From: Diphasiastrum complanatum
Taxonomy: Eukaryota > Streptophyta > Lycopodiopsida > Lycopodiales > Lycopodiaceae
Length of the DNA: 64,000 nt
Assembly (NCBI GenBank): GCA_029204225.1
Contig: CM055113.1
Span: 14,344,077-14,408,076 of the forward strand
Reading direction: 5' to 3'
Below the pieces are notes generated by a model. It did not search any database, was not told the DNA's origin, and saw only the letters and a list, made by a program, of their open reading frames with translations. Positions 44,691 to 56,339 of this stretch are shown in pieces; the first letter of the stretch is position 1, and each line of letters opens with the position of its first letter. Made by a program: the position numbers and the translations under genes.

Positions 44691-46633
44691 TATCAGGGGC
44701 CAAAACTGATCGTTCCAAATCATAGATTGACCAAGTTCAATCACTCTATCTTCTATGTCAAGTGATAACAACCAAGATCTTGTATTGGACATTAGATTTG
44801 AATTATCTCAAGTGATGGGAATCGACTTTGATCTATTTCATGAGCACACAATTTTTCAAATTTGGTCACTTTATGAGAAACCTTTAGTGATATTCACCAA
44901 AAGTGAGCTATTCCCAAATATACACATCAAATTTTAGTTATCTCATGTGATATGAGTCAATGGGTCAAGCTTGAGCTATCTTAGTATACTAGACTTGGGA
45001 TTGGTTGAGTCTAATCACTTGATGAGCTGTGTCAGGTGATAAGCAACAAAACCACGCATAGACATAAAATTTAAGCTATCATGTGTAATAGGGGTTTGAC
45101 AAGGGGTTGAACTTGAGTTGTCTTAATATATTACTTGTTGAGTCTAGTCACTTGATAGAGCCATGTCAAGTAATAAGCAACAAAATCATATGTTAGGTAG
45201 CAAATTTTGACTTTCTTGAGTGACAGAGACACCAAAATGGGGCTATTTACATTGATAGACACCAAGATTGAGCTATCTGATGTGATGTTGGTCAATTATG
45301 ATCACTGAAATAACAATGATGAGTAATTATGACCAAAAGTGAGTTTTCTCACATGTAAACACTGCATTCAAGTTACGTGAATGTCATAAACTCGAAATTA
45401 CTCTAAATTGATCACTCAATGCCTTATCTCAAGTGATAGACAATAATTTTGAGCTATATCGCATGATAGGGGTCAATTCCATTGATAAGCAATAAAAAAC
45501 ATCAATTTAAATGTACTACATGATGGAAGTCCAAGAAGAAGATCCAAAGCATGGCAAAAGTGATGACGATCAAGAATCAAGCTCTAAAGGAAAGAAGAAA
45601 GACAAAGCCAAACAAAAGTGCTTCTTTTGTGGAAAGAAGAGGCACTTTGCATCCCAATGCTACAAAAAGAAGAATGCACAAGATGAGAGCAAGCAAGACA
45701 ACCTTACCATTGCGGATTATGAGGATGAAATTGATTCATCCTTGATGGCATCTACACCAACAAGCAAGAGCTACTCCAATGACACATGGTGGATTGAGAG
45801 TGGGGCTAGTTCCCACATGACATTCCAAAAGGAATTCTTCTCAAGTCTTGTACCTTTTTTAGGTTGTAAAAAGTCTATTCTAACAGCAAGTGATCAAGAA
45901 TGTAGATTAGATTGAGTGGGAACAATCTCTTTAAGTCTTGGATCCTCTAAAAGATTGGATATAGAAAATGTACTCTATGTTTATAATCTTACTAGGAGCT
46001 TGCTTGGTGTTGGGCAACTAATGGATAATGGTTTAGATGTTCGTTTTAAGGAAGGTGTTTGCTCTATAATGATACTTGCATTGTAAACGGATTTAAGCAA
46101 AGGAGGCTATTCAAGCTTGATGCTTATGTGTTTTTTGGAAGTGTGAACATGGTTAAGAGGAGCTTACACAAGTGAAACTTTGGCATAAGAGGTTGGGCCA
46201 CCCCAACTTCAAATCAATGGAGATCCTATGCACAAATGAGCTTGCACTCGGCCTTCCAAAAGCATTTTTAAAGTGTGGAAAGAATTGTGAGACTTGTATC
46301 CTCTCAAAGGCTCGCAAGCAGCCATTTGCTAACTCTTCTACTAGATCTTCTAAGTCATTAGATCTCATTCATAGTAGATTCGAAACTAGTTGAATCTAAT
46401 CCCTTGATCAGCCATGTCGAGTGATCAACATCAAAATCACATGTTAGGCATCGAATTTGAGCTATTCCAAGTGATAGGTACCAAATTCAAGCTAATTCAA
46501 CGTCTTGAAGTCACTATTCTATTGGTTTCGTCACTCAATGGACAATCTTGAGTGATAAAGGCCAAAAATACAACTTTCTTTAATGGTAGATAGCAAATTT
46601 GAGCTATCTGATGTGATAGGGATCAAATGTCAT
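44690..46633. repeat. Degenerate tandem repeat split by a copia fragment
   Basis: Variants of 'gagctatctYaagtgatagg' and 'gccatgtcaagtgataagca' recur every 60-130 bp from about 44,750 to 45,500 and again from about 46,400 to 46,620. The gap is filled by copia element 6. The array encodes nothing recognisable. Confidence 0.6.
45511..46390 (+). pseudogene. Copia element 6: zinc knuckle, protease and pre-integrase fragment
   Basis: The ORF 45,511-45,915 has a basic stretch then CFFCGKKRHFASQC (CCHC knuckle) and protease 'WWIESGASSHMT', in which the catalytic Asp (DSGAS) is Glu. After a stop and frame changes come 'GVGQLMDNGLDVRF' and, at 46,172-46,393, 'LWHKRLGHPNFKSM' and 'CETCILSKARKQPF', the HHCC zinc site that begins integrase. 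It breaks off at about 46,385. No LTR is attached. Confidence 0.9.
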
Positions 46634-47585
46634 CATACATCAAACTTAACCAACTTGAAGCTTCGTTACAAACGAGTAACATCCATTCCAAGCAAGCGGT
46701 CTGACTTACATCAGACTTAACCAAATGAAAGCTTCGTCACGAGCGCTGGAAGCCAACCTGGCGCCATGCCAGACTGGACACCCATAAACAGGTAACTTCC
46801 ATCCAAGCAAGCCATCCAACTCAGCGGACAGGTTAGAGCCCGTTCCCCAAGAGCTAAACCCATTCACGTTCATGCAAGGAACACTCAGAACCACAAGCCG
46901 CGACAGATATGGAGACAACCAGTTCCTGGACCAAATGGTCCTGACAGCATACCGTTGGCACCACGGACCGAATGGTCCCGACGGCATACCGCTAGTGTTC
47001 CGAGATACGACCCTCAGCTATGTGCCAACTTAAAAATTTTGAAACGGCCTTACAACTGGCGCTTTTATCGAACACTGAAACCCAGAAGGTAATCAAAGTT
47101 AGTTTGAGAAAAATTCCACTTTATTGATGAATCTGAGAAGGTTACATTTCAAGTGTGTGACCGACCCTAGTCTCCGGGGCGCTAGCATGCCAAGGCGAGA
47201 GCCATGACAACATTCCAGCAAGGGAGGCTAAGACTTGGTTGGAGCTCGTCCTGAGTCACAACCCGCACTCCCCTATAGTATTGGTGGGATTCGGCACCCC
47301 CCCTCATACCAAGCACTCTACCCAAGCTGGTAAAGCACGTTTTTCTCTCTCTAGAATTTTCTCTTTCTAGAAAGTCATTTTCTCTCTCTAGATTTTATTG
47401 ATCCTCAGGCTTCCTTTAATCATGCCTAGATCGTGTGAGGTGATTGCACATCGATCTGAGCTCTCTGGACTTCGCTAGAACCGATCAAAGATTTTCAGCC
47501 ATAGGAACTTGGTGCCGGGAGTAGCAAGGGCGCTGCTGGCGCCAGTGGCACCGGAAGTAAAGCTTATGAAGATAGCTTTACAACA
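46634..47585 (-). repeat. 3' LTR of the non-autonomous element (truncated)
   Basis: The outer part is missing and a 47-bp block rich in GGCGCC, present in the right copy at about 51,022-51,070, is absent here. Otherwise it is nearly identical to the right LTR. Confidence 0.85.
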
Positions 47586-49904
47586 TCCACCCCACCTTTA
47601 TAAAATCTGATGTCCTCATCAGATGTCAGATTAAAGTAAATGTGTCTCCCAATTAAAATAACTATACATCTAGGCTACTTGGCACAGTACTCAATTTACT
47701 GGCCACTTTTTATTAACATTGAAGCTGGCACACCACAAGACGGAGGCTCGGCTCTATGTACTGAAAAATTATATAACTTGAAAATATCTCTTTGTCTGGG
47801 AAAAGCGTAGATTTGATATCGCTTTCGTAAAACCCAAGAACCTTATCAACTGGTGATAGAGGCCTTTCTTTGAAATGTTCGTCCATGTCACTTCTGACTT
47901 TTGACTTTGGAACTCCTTTGAGCTCCTGATTTGTCCTTGACGCACTTTGTGTTGAGCTCCCTGAGCTCCAGATTTGATCAGTTCCGCACAGGTATCACGG
48001 CTCTATGAGCCAAAGGATTTATCGTTTGATTGCCCACTTTATGGTCCACTCCGTGCCTTGTTGCTTCTGCACCTTGATTTCTCTCCTTGTCCCAGCCTGA
48101 TCTTGATACTTTTCCATCTTGGCTCTTTAGCAAAGATTGAGTACTCCGCAATGCACCTCTCACTTAGCTTGAAGTAGCTCTTTGAATCAGCCCAAATGTA
48201 ACCATTGACCTCGTGGAAAGCCAAAGGGTCGCACCAGTTTGATCTGCATATGAACTATCTCTTCACGTTTGTTTGAAACACCATGTTCGTCGCGCAAAAC
48301 TTGACTTTCACAATTCCATCACTGGTCAGTTGCCTCACAATCAAAACAAGAAGTGTACATCGAGCTTGGCTTCAAGTAGCTCTCTTTGAATCAGACACAT
48401 GCACCCAGCGTTTGCACTAGTCCAATCTCAACGCGAATTGTCCCTTAGCGTCCATTTGAAATACCAAGTCTCTCATGCAAGACTCAACTTTCATAGTTCC
48501 TTCATTGATCAGCTGCCTTACACGTAACACAAGCCAGCGTACTCATATGTTTTCTCATCATTGCTGGTCCAGAGAAAGCCTATAACAAGCTTTCTTTTCC
48601 ACAACAAAAACTTGTCAACTTATTAGGTCCAAAGTTCGTCAGTCTCCTCGTGTGAGTATGGCTAGGTCACCTTGAATTTGCCCCCATTTTGATCAACTTT
48701 CATTCAAAATTTGCCCCAAGAGAGAGGTGTGTGTGATAGTTCCCCCTCCACTTATAAAATCAGCTGATCGGACTTAGAGTAGAGTTCTTCGGACAAAAAG
48801 CCTTTCCAACACTTTGCTTCCCATCTACTAGGATTATGGCTCGATCCAACTTGTTGCCAATCTCTGAAGAGGATCCTAGTCTTTCCCCTTTGAGGAAAAA
48901 CCCAACTGATACTGGATATCACCCATGCTTAGTGAGTTTCAGCTCCGAAGGTGGCCATCCCAAAATGAAGACCAACTGCTCCATAAAAGATCTCCCCTAA
49001 AATTGCCCTTTCCAGCTTTTGACTTCCTGCTTGCGTCCAATGGGCATTGTCACAAATGAAACTAACCCAAGAAACAGGCTAACCATCCATCCTTTGCAAA
49101 CATTGAGTCGTTTCGTTGTCGTTCATGTGTGAGTACCTGAACTGCAAATCTGCTCCACAGATTCTGTAGTCCTCTTTGTTTGATGGTATCAGCCTTCACA
49201 AGAAAAGTTCCTTCTCGAGCCATCAGCTCCTTGTATCACAAGCAATCATGCAAACCAGACAAAGCACGAGTACTAAGACTCACCAGGAATACATACAATT
49301 AAGACACTCAGGCAGGTTTACTAACAGGTAACAAAGACAAGGTCCCCCGTTGAGATGGTCCTGCCAACGGACCTTTCCTTGGTCGCGCCCATACAAATCG
49401 ATCACAGAATCAGCCCACATAGGACACCCCTCCAACTCTTCGTGCTTTCACCATTAAGCAGCACATTGCCTCAGTCACGCCCCACCACTTTTTGGTCAAT
49501 AGCCCTTATAGTTAAACAATTGGCAGCTATTCCGCACCGGCAGCTAACCACCCGTGCTTTGCACCCGAATTCGAACAACATCTTTGTATCAATGGTTAAC
49601 CCGTACAGTTTGAATATGTCGCTCCGCACCCCACAAGGCACAGACTGTGCTTACACCAACCTAATGGCAGCACACTGCCTCATCTGTCCTATGTGCAAAC
49701 AGCGCCAGGCCCGAACCGTGAGAACTGACCGTGCTTACACCTCAAGGGCAGCACCTTGACTCACTAAGTCCCCCGTTCTGTCGACCACCCCGACCGTGGA
49801 CGCACCCGTGCTTACACTGTGGGCAGCAACTTGCACAACAGTTGTCTTTATGAACTCCAAACCATGGCCATTTTCGTGAGATCTGCATAGCTGACCGGCC
49901 AGTC
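47586..49904 (-). other. Internal region of the non-autonomous element
   Basis: No gag, pol or known domain was found in any frame. A 134-codon plus ORF (49,355-49,759) opposes the element and has no motif. Partial internal duplication occurs ('cttgaagtagctctttgaat' at about 48,170 and 'cttcaagtagctctctttga' at about 48,369). Confidence 0.6.
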
Positions 49905-49919
49905 GGCTCTGATACCACA

Positions 49920-51145
49920 TGTAGCGCAGGCATCCCAAAGGGAGCCGGGAACCATGACTTAGCTTCCCAGCCTTCAACTCTTGCCATCCAAACCCACTTG
50001 ACATACAAGCAGCCAACTCGCCAACAACAATCAAACTTAACCAACTTGAAGTTCTGAAAACCAACATTGAGATCCAACCTGGCGCCATGTCAGATCGGGG
50101 GTCCCGATGTGGGTGACTTCCCTCCAAGCAAGCCGCCCGACATACATCAAACTTAACCAACTCGAAGCTTCATTACAAACGAGTAACATCCATTTCAAGC
50201 AAGCGGTCTGACTTACATCAGACTTAACCAACTGAAAGCTTTGTCACGAGCGCTTGAAGCCAGCCTGGCGCCACGCCAGACTGGACAGCCATAAACAGAT
50301 AACTTCCACCCAAGCAAGCCATCCAACTTAGCCGACAGGTTAGAGCCCGTTCCCCAAGAGCTAAACCCATTCACGTTCATGCAAGGAACACTCAGAACCA
50401 CAAGCCGCGACAGATATGGAGACAACCAGTTCCTGGACCAAATGGTCCCGACAGCATACCGTTGGCACCACGGACCGAATTGTCCCGACGGCATACCGCT
50501 GGCGTTCCGGGATACGACCCTCAGCTATGTGCCAACTTAAAAATTTTGAAGCGGCTTTACAACTGGCGCTTTTACCGAACACTGAAACCCAGAAGGTAAT
50601 CAGAGTCAGTTTGAGAAAAATCCCACTTTATTGATAAATCTGAGAAGGTTACATTTCAAGTGTGTGACCAACCCTAGTCTTTGGGGCGCTAGCATGCCAA
50701 GGCGAGAGCCATGACAACATTCCAGCAAGGGAGACTGAGACTTGGTTGGAGCTCGTCCTGAGTCGCAACCCGCACTCCCATACAGTATTGGTGGGATTCG
50801 GCACCCCCCCTCATACCAAGCACTCTACCCAAGCTGGTAAACCACATTTTTCTCTCTCTAGGATTTTCTCTTTGTAGAAAGTCATTTTCTCTCTCTATAT
50901 TTTATTGATCCCCAGGCTTCCTTTAATCATGCCTAGATCGTGTGAGGTGATTGCACATCGATCTGAGCTCTCTGGACTTCGCTAGAACCGATCAAAGATT
51001 TTCAGCCACAGGAACTTGGCGCCGGCTGAATTCTAGTCACAGTGGCGCCGGGAGTGGCGCCGGCACGGTTGGCGCCGGGAGCAGCAGGGGCGCTGCTGGC
51101 GCCAGTGGCGCCGGAAGTAAAGCTTATGAAGATAGCTTTACAACA
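49920..51145 (-). repeat. 5' LTR of the non-autonomous element
   Basis: It contains internal sub-repeats beginning 'catcaRacttaaccaact' at about 50,030, 50,144 and 50,216. A GGCGCC-rich block lies at about 51,016-51,112 ('ttggcgccgg', 'tggcgccggg', 'gcgctgctggcgcc'). The downstream SET ORF appears to open inside this LTR, but only because the frame happens to be open. Confidence 0.85.
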
Positions 51146-52169
51146 CACACCTCACATAGATCTTTCCATGGAATCTATTCATCCCACGATATCACCACAC
51201 ATAGATTCTATTCATCCCACGACACCTCACATGGATTCTAACCATCTCACAACACCTCACGCAAATTCTACTATGGATTCTATTCATTCCACGATGTCAC
51301 CACACATCGATTCTATCTATCTCATGACACCTCACATCGATTCTATCCATCCCACATCACCTCACATACCTTGTGTAGAATCTCCTCTTTTTCCTATCCC
51401 ATCTAGATTTACTCCATTAAAAAAAAGAACACGACTTGGACGCAATTTGACAAGATTTGAAAATGAACAACCAAATATACGTACTGTTGACTTATCCAAG
51501 AATGTTTTAAATTCATTGACTGAGTCTCCCCTTCCTCTCTACCTAGAAGTATTGGTTAAGCCCTTTGATAGAAAGAAATATTCATGTTGGCCTGATAGAG
51601 TACCACCACCATTATGTGGAACATCATTTTCATATTGGGGTCATATGTATATAATCAAGCCAAGTGAGCACTTTCCTAATGCGGGATTGGATTTATTTTC
51701 TTTGACTAGCATTGATGCCCTCTTGAATAGTGTTGTCACATTAATGCCTTATGCAGGACCTCAATAAAATTGGGGTGATTGGCATTCTCTATGTCGTCAC
51801 CAATGGAAAATGCAGGTTTATGGCTTGAACGCCAATGCTTGTTCTTTGGAAGAGCGACGTGTGCAAGGAGAGAATGTTTTGAAATCACATCGTATGTACA
51901 TTGATGGGCGTCCAAAAAAATATGGCAATATTGCTGCATATATAAATAGTTCCATTGGGCACCCTTCATTAACTAACTGTGATTTCGAGGAATGCACCAA
52001 TGGAAATGAAGAATACTTTTCTAGGAACTCAAACGGTACATATGTAATGGTATGTGTGATAAGGCCCATTAAATGTGCTGAAGAGCTATTCATCAAATAT
52101 AGCTTCAATCTCCCTCTTCCAAGATGTGTACAAAAGGCTTTGAGCCAAACTCAAACATGTACCTTGTGA
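51146..52169 (+). pseudogene. SET-domain ORF next to a CACTA transposase
   Basis: The N-terminal part is a repeat of about 13 residues (SPHIDSIHPT-like, about seven copies, 51,146-51,375). A basic linker (TPLKKRTRLGRN) follows. The SET domain, typical of protein-lysine methyltransferases, then starts at about 51,670: 'NAGLDLFSLTSID', 'LMPYAGPQ', a TAA at 51,765, 'NWGDWHSLCRHQ'. Past a short frame gap come 'YIDGRPKKYGNIAAYINSS', 'NCDFEE' and 'VIRPIKCAEELFIKY'. These match the RFINHSxxPN and GEELxxDY motifs with His to Ser (NHS is NSS) and Asp to Lys changes. It lies on the same strand as, and just before, the TNP2 gene. The altered motifs and the stop suggest it is inactive. Confidence 0.7.
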
Positions 52170-52327
52170 ATATCAGAATACATTTTATCTATTTAGTTAT
52201 GTTGAATGTGAATTAATTGTTTTTTTTATATTTCATATTGCGTGCCTTAATTTAAGATATGGTGTTTGATTTGCATGTCTTAATTTTAGTTTTAATTTTC
52301 ATGAATGACAATCTTATATGTTAACTG

Positions 52328-52700
52328 ATGAATATGTTAATTTGTTTCCCATGTTTGAAGGACTATGAATTGTCATTTAGCTCTAGTGACGATGACAACA
52401 GTCACTCCATATCCAAAACAAAATTGGCATACGATGGGCCGCACATAAATCAACTATCACATTGTGAGCATATGGGATTGAGAGCCATGATGAAAATAGA
52501 TGAACAACAACGTGCCAAGGCAAATTAGCCTCGATCTTCTTCTTCTTCTTCTTCAAAATCAAGATCAAGTGCTGAAAATGATTTTTGCATTCAAGATGAA
52601 GTTGAAATCATGAACAACTTGATAAATAACATCTATGAGCATCATAATATGGAACAACGCACTGAACATGATAGTGAATCATTTATTAGTGTCGAGGAAA
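52328..52700 (+). pseudogene. Linker exon between SET and TNP2 regions
   Basis: The 52,328-52,528 ORF reads '...KDYELSFSSSDDDNSHSIS', and after a stop 'PRSSSSSSSSKSRSSAENDF' and 'EIMNNLINNIYEHHNMEQRT'. Ser/Asp-rich linkers of this kind are common ahead of TNP2. It could be the C-terminus of the SET protein or the N-terminus of the transposase. Confidence 0.4.
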
Positions 52701-52714
52701 AAAATTGAGAGAAG

Positions 52715-54260
52715 AATCAAACACACCATTATATCTTGGAGCAAAGAAATCTCGTTTGGCCGCTTCGTTGCTTATATTGAACCTCCAAGCAAAATATAAA
52801 TGGAGTGATACAAGTGTTACATCCTTATTTGAATAAATAAGATTGAGATTTTTTTTAAAGAATTTAATAGATGTGTTGTTCAAGTCAAATGTTTTAGTTG
52901 GCTAGATAATCTTTTATTTTATATTATGAAAATTCATTTCATTATGTATAGGTTATTGTGCAAACTACTCCCAGAAGGAAACACTATGTTAGAGACAAGA
53001 GGTGAGGCACGAAAAATGTTGACTGCAATGGGAATGGACTATACATTGCATCATGCTTGTCCAAAAGATTGCATCTTATATCGTGGTGAGTATCAAGGGT
53101 TAAAAGGTTGTCCTATATGCGATACTCCTCGATATCGAGATGACTTACAAGGGACCACTATCCCATGCAAGGTGTTACGACACTTTCCAATAATCCCACA
53201 ATTGCAACGATTGTTTCATTGCAAGTCTCTTGCAGAACTTGTGAATTGGCATGGTAGTCATCGTTCTTCGGATGAGATCATGAGAGTACCCTCAAACTCT
53301 CCTGCATGGAAACACATTGACAAAGAATATCCATGTTTTGCAAGTGAAACAAGAAATATAAGATTTGGACTTGCAACAGACGGGGTTAACCCCTTTGGAA
53401 AAATGTCAAGCACGTGGTCTACTTGGCCAGTGGTGTTGGTCAACTATAGCATTCCACTTTGGCTAAGCATTAAAAAAGGACATCTCATGCTAGCACTTCT
53501 ACTTCCTAGAAAACATAAAGTAAAAATTATGGATATCTACTTTGCACCATTGATTGAAGAACTAGAACTACTATGGAAGGGAGTCCAAGCATATGACATC
53601 TCACGTCCACTTCAAGACAATACATTTTTGTTGCGTGCGATTTTAATGTGGGCTATGCATGACTATCCAAGATTGGGCGATTGTTCAGGTGACTATAAAA
53701 TGAAATCACTTGTAATTTTTGTATATTTATTTCTTATGCATGCAATATTTATTCTTTAAAAGAATTCTATTTATAACACGAATTGGATTTGATTCTTTTA
53801 GGTTTTACAACTTTTGGATATCACGTGTTTCTCATTTGTGGACCAAATATTGATGCTCGACACTCACGTCATTTAAACAAAGTTGTGTATGAACATCATC
53901 GCAAGTACTTGCATGATGAAAATCATCCATTTAGAAATGCTCATAGAAGAGGCTTTGGAAGAAGATCAGAAACAAGAATGCCTCCAAAGAGAATGTCTGT
54001 GACAGATTGGCACAAACTTTGGATTGAATCCAAGACTAAGCCAATCAATGGTATGAAAAGACTATCCATCTTTCATAGTTTACCATATTGGAATAACCTT
54101 TTGATCAATAATTTGCTTGATCCTATGCACATATTAAAAAATGTGGGTGAATCAATATGGAAATACTTGGTGGGCGACAAAGACAGTATTTCTGCCAAGC
54201 ATGATCTACAAGAATCAAAAACAAAAAAAAGACTAGTGGCCAAAATTATGTACTGATGGA
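52715..54260 (+). pseudogene. CACTA (En/Spm) TNP2 transposase
   Basis: This is the cut-and-paste transposase of CACTA elements. Typical motifs in order: 'LGAKKSRLAASLLILNLQAK' then 'KWSDTSVTSLFE' (about 52,735-52,835); after a gap, 'YRLLCKLLPEGNTM'; 'HHACPKDCILYRGEY' and 'GCPICDTPRY' (zinc-binding Cys); 'RFGLATDGVNPFGKMSSTWS' (acidic core residue); 'IPLWLSIKKGHLMLALL'. From 53,783 come 'HSLPYWNNLLINNLLDPMHI' and 'KNVGESIWKYLVGD'. Frames are broken at about 53,690-53,790 and 54,256. Some breaks may be introns (for example near 53,691, CAG/GTGAC), but stops elsewhere suggest decay. Confidence 0.92.
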
Positions 54261-54557
54261 AATACCTATAGTATTCCAAGAGCCCCTTGGATTCTTACAA
54301 AAGAAGAGTATAAGTATGTACAGTCAGTCATTTGCGAGATGAGAACACCAATAGGTTTTGCTCATTCCCTACGAACATCATTCACGGTTGAAGGAAAACT
54401 CCATGGTCTAAATTCTAATGATTGGTTGAAGATGGTCGAGTACATATTTCCAATGTGCATTCGTGGTTGTCTAACTGATCAACTTCGTGATGCCATCTAC
54501 AAATTAGCATCCATTGTCAGGTACATAAATTTTTTTGTTTACATCGATATCTTATGA
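54261..54557 (+). pseudogene. DUF4218-like segment of the CACTA protein
   Basis: 'MRTPIGFAHSLRTSFTVEGK' and 'LHGLNSNDWLKMVEYIFPMC' match the LxGLKSHDWHxLMQxLLPxxxRG pattern of the domain that follows TNP2 in plant CACTA elements. It ends at a plausible donor (GTCAG/GTACAT). Confidence 0.8.
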
Positions 54558-54719
54558 AATTGCGTGTTTTTTTTTTAAGTGTGCATGAATTTTACATTTT
54601 TTCTTTTTGTCCATTGTGATCAATGTTATATTAATCATTTACAATACTTTTTCATTACATCTATTTATTGTGAATTAAAATGTGATCATAACAAATATCT
54701 AATCCTAACATTGCTAAAT

Positions 54720-55088
54720 GTGCAGGTATTTTTTCAAACAGATCGACTAAACAAAGATTGGTGGTATGTTGTTCAAATTAAGCCACGCTCAAGACATGTA
54801 TTCGAAAATGCATATGTTGAAAATGAAATGGAAGATCTAAATTTGGACAACACAAGTATATCTAATGAAGATGTACATATATCTTCGAGTTTTATAATTA
54901 TTGAAAACCCAAGAAATGATTCTCATGATTCCGACGACTTAGATGATGAAGAGGACAACAACGATTCTTTGCATGAGGACAATATTGAGAGAGGTTTTGA
55001 TTTCGATAGTGATGATGAAAATCATCTTAGAGGAGATGAGTTGCAAGATGTATTGGCTGATGAATTTGAATCTTGCGATGATGAATAA
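54720..55088 (+). pseudogene. DUF4216-like C-terminal segment of the CACTA protein
   Basis: It opens after an acceptor-like 'aaatgtgcag' with 'VFFQTDRLNKDWWYVVQIKP', the 'QVFYxxDxxxxxWxVVxxxxPR' end of the CACTA transposase. An acidic tail rich in Asp, Glu and Ser follows, ending at the TAA at 55,086-55,088. Confidence 0.8.
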
Positions 55089-55099
55089 AATTTGTAATG

Positions 55100-55800
55100 G
55101 CACAAATAATTTTGTCATAAAATGATCTATTGTGGTCAATATATATTGTTTTCAAATTAAAATTATTATATTTTTCTACGATGTTGCATTTCTGAAGTTT
55201 CATTTCAAACGCATCTCACAATCACTTAGAATTAAAAAAAAAATTAAGAATATCAATAGATGTGTGAACTAATTAAGAGATATATGTGTTGATTATTTAT
55301 ATATTATAATTAAAAAGCACCTTCTTTGAGATAATAATACACTTTGCCACAATATTGTTTGACTATTCATTGATCTTTGCAAACACACAAAGGTGCATAA
55401 CATTGCAATTTTTTTATCAACAAATTAGCTTAACAAGCTACCACATGGCTCTCAATTGTAAGGTACTTAGCATCCTTTCAAATGCATATTAAGCTCACGC
55501 TTATATTTTTACTCATTAATACCATATTGAAATTACTGTCAAATTTTGATTATAGAATTTTCTCAATATAGAAACACATCATAATGTCCATAAATACATA
55601 AGATAGCATGTAATATTCAACTGATAATAACTTCAATTCGTTAGAGCATAATAATTTGACATAATCATCACTTGATTTTCAGTTCACATTTTATTATAAG
55701 TATACACTTATTCAAAATCTAAAAAAAATCTTATTTGCTTTTAAATTAATCATAAAGTTGTTGTTTATTAACATAGTATTCATAATAGTTATAATTTTTT
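55100..55800. other. AT-rich spacer after the CACTA gene
   Basis: No ORF or RNA gene is seen. It is presumably the 3' untranslated and internal part of the element. Confidence 0.5.
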
Positions 55801-55809
55801 TTTTAGAAC

Positions 55810-56330
55810 AAACTAATTTTGCCATGTGTGGCATTGCCACACATGGTAAATTTCCAAAGCAATTTTTTTTTTAAATATTGTGTTTTGATATTGTCACGTG
55901 TGGCAAATTTTGCCACACGTGGCAAATTTTTTGACAAATTTTGTCACGCGTGGCAATAAAAAAAGCCATCGCTCTAGAATTTTCTTTGGAGATTTGCCAT
56001 GCGTGGCACTGCCACGCGTGGCAAATCCCAAAAGAATCATGTCAGATGACAATTGGTTAAATAACAACCGTACGTGGCACTTCCACGTGTGGCTGTGCCA
56101 CGTCAACGTATTTTGGCACTCATATTTTAAGTTTTGTGTTAAAAAAAATTTGCGTGGCAGTGAATTTTTTTTGCCGGACCTCACCTCCAGCCTGGATTTC
56201 ACCGGCAGGGTCCTCGGAAAAGTTTTGGCGTGAATGTGCCATGCGTGACAGTGCCACGCATAAGAAAAATATCAAAATTTAAGCTAAGTATCGGGTTCGC
56301 GTGGCAGCATCGCGTGGCAAAACACACATA
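55810..56330. repeat. GCCACGYGTGGC palindrome cluster
   Basis: At least eight inverted or tandem sites occur: 'tgccatgtgtggcattgcca' (55,822), 'cacgtgtggcaaattttgcc' (55,895), 'tcacgcgtggca', 'gccatgcgtggcactgccac' (55,997), 'ccacgtgtggctgtgccacg' (56,083), 'gcgtggcagtg', 'gccatgcgtgacagtgccac' (56,238) and 'gcgtggcagcatcgcgtggc' (56,300). The position next to the TNP2 gene fits CACTA subterminal repeats, which bind the accessory protein. No CACTA terminus was found. Confidence 0.7.
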
Positions 56331-56339
56331 TGTGTAGTT

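Larger units (their letters stand above)
46634..51145 (-). mobile_element. Non-autonomous LTR element (minus strand)
   Basis: 46,634-47,585 and 50,141-51,145 are direct repeats ending 'gatagctttacaaca'. The right copy is complete from 49,920 (plus TGTAGCGCAGG ... TTTACAACA, 1,226 bp). The left copy lacks its first 221 bp. The complement of 49,905-49,917 is TGGTATCAGAGCC (primer site). The complement of 47,586-47,600 is a purine-rich tract (AAAGGTGGGGTGGA). So the element reads right to left, with a 2.3-kb internal region without gag or pol. It is of LARD/TRIM type. Confidence 0.85.

Noticed and set aside
49355-49759. 134-codon plus ORF
   Set aside because: It is antisense to the interior of a non-autonomous LTR element, with no domain and no relation to neighbouring frames.
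46634-51145. Interpretation as a plus-strand gypsy with primer site 'ttggcgccgg' at 51,016
   Set aside because: The TG...CA ends, the minus-strand primer site at 49,905-49,917 and the purine tract at 47,586 agree on a minus-strand element instead. The GGCGCC block lies inside the LTR.
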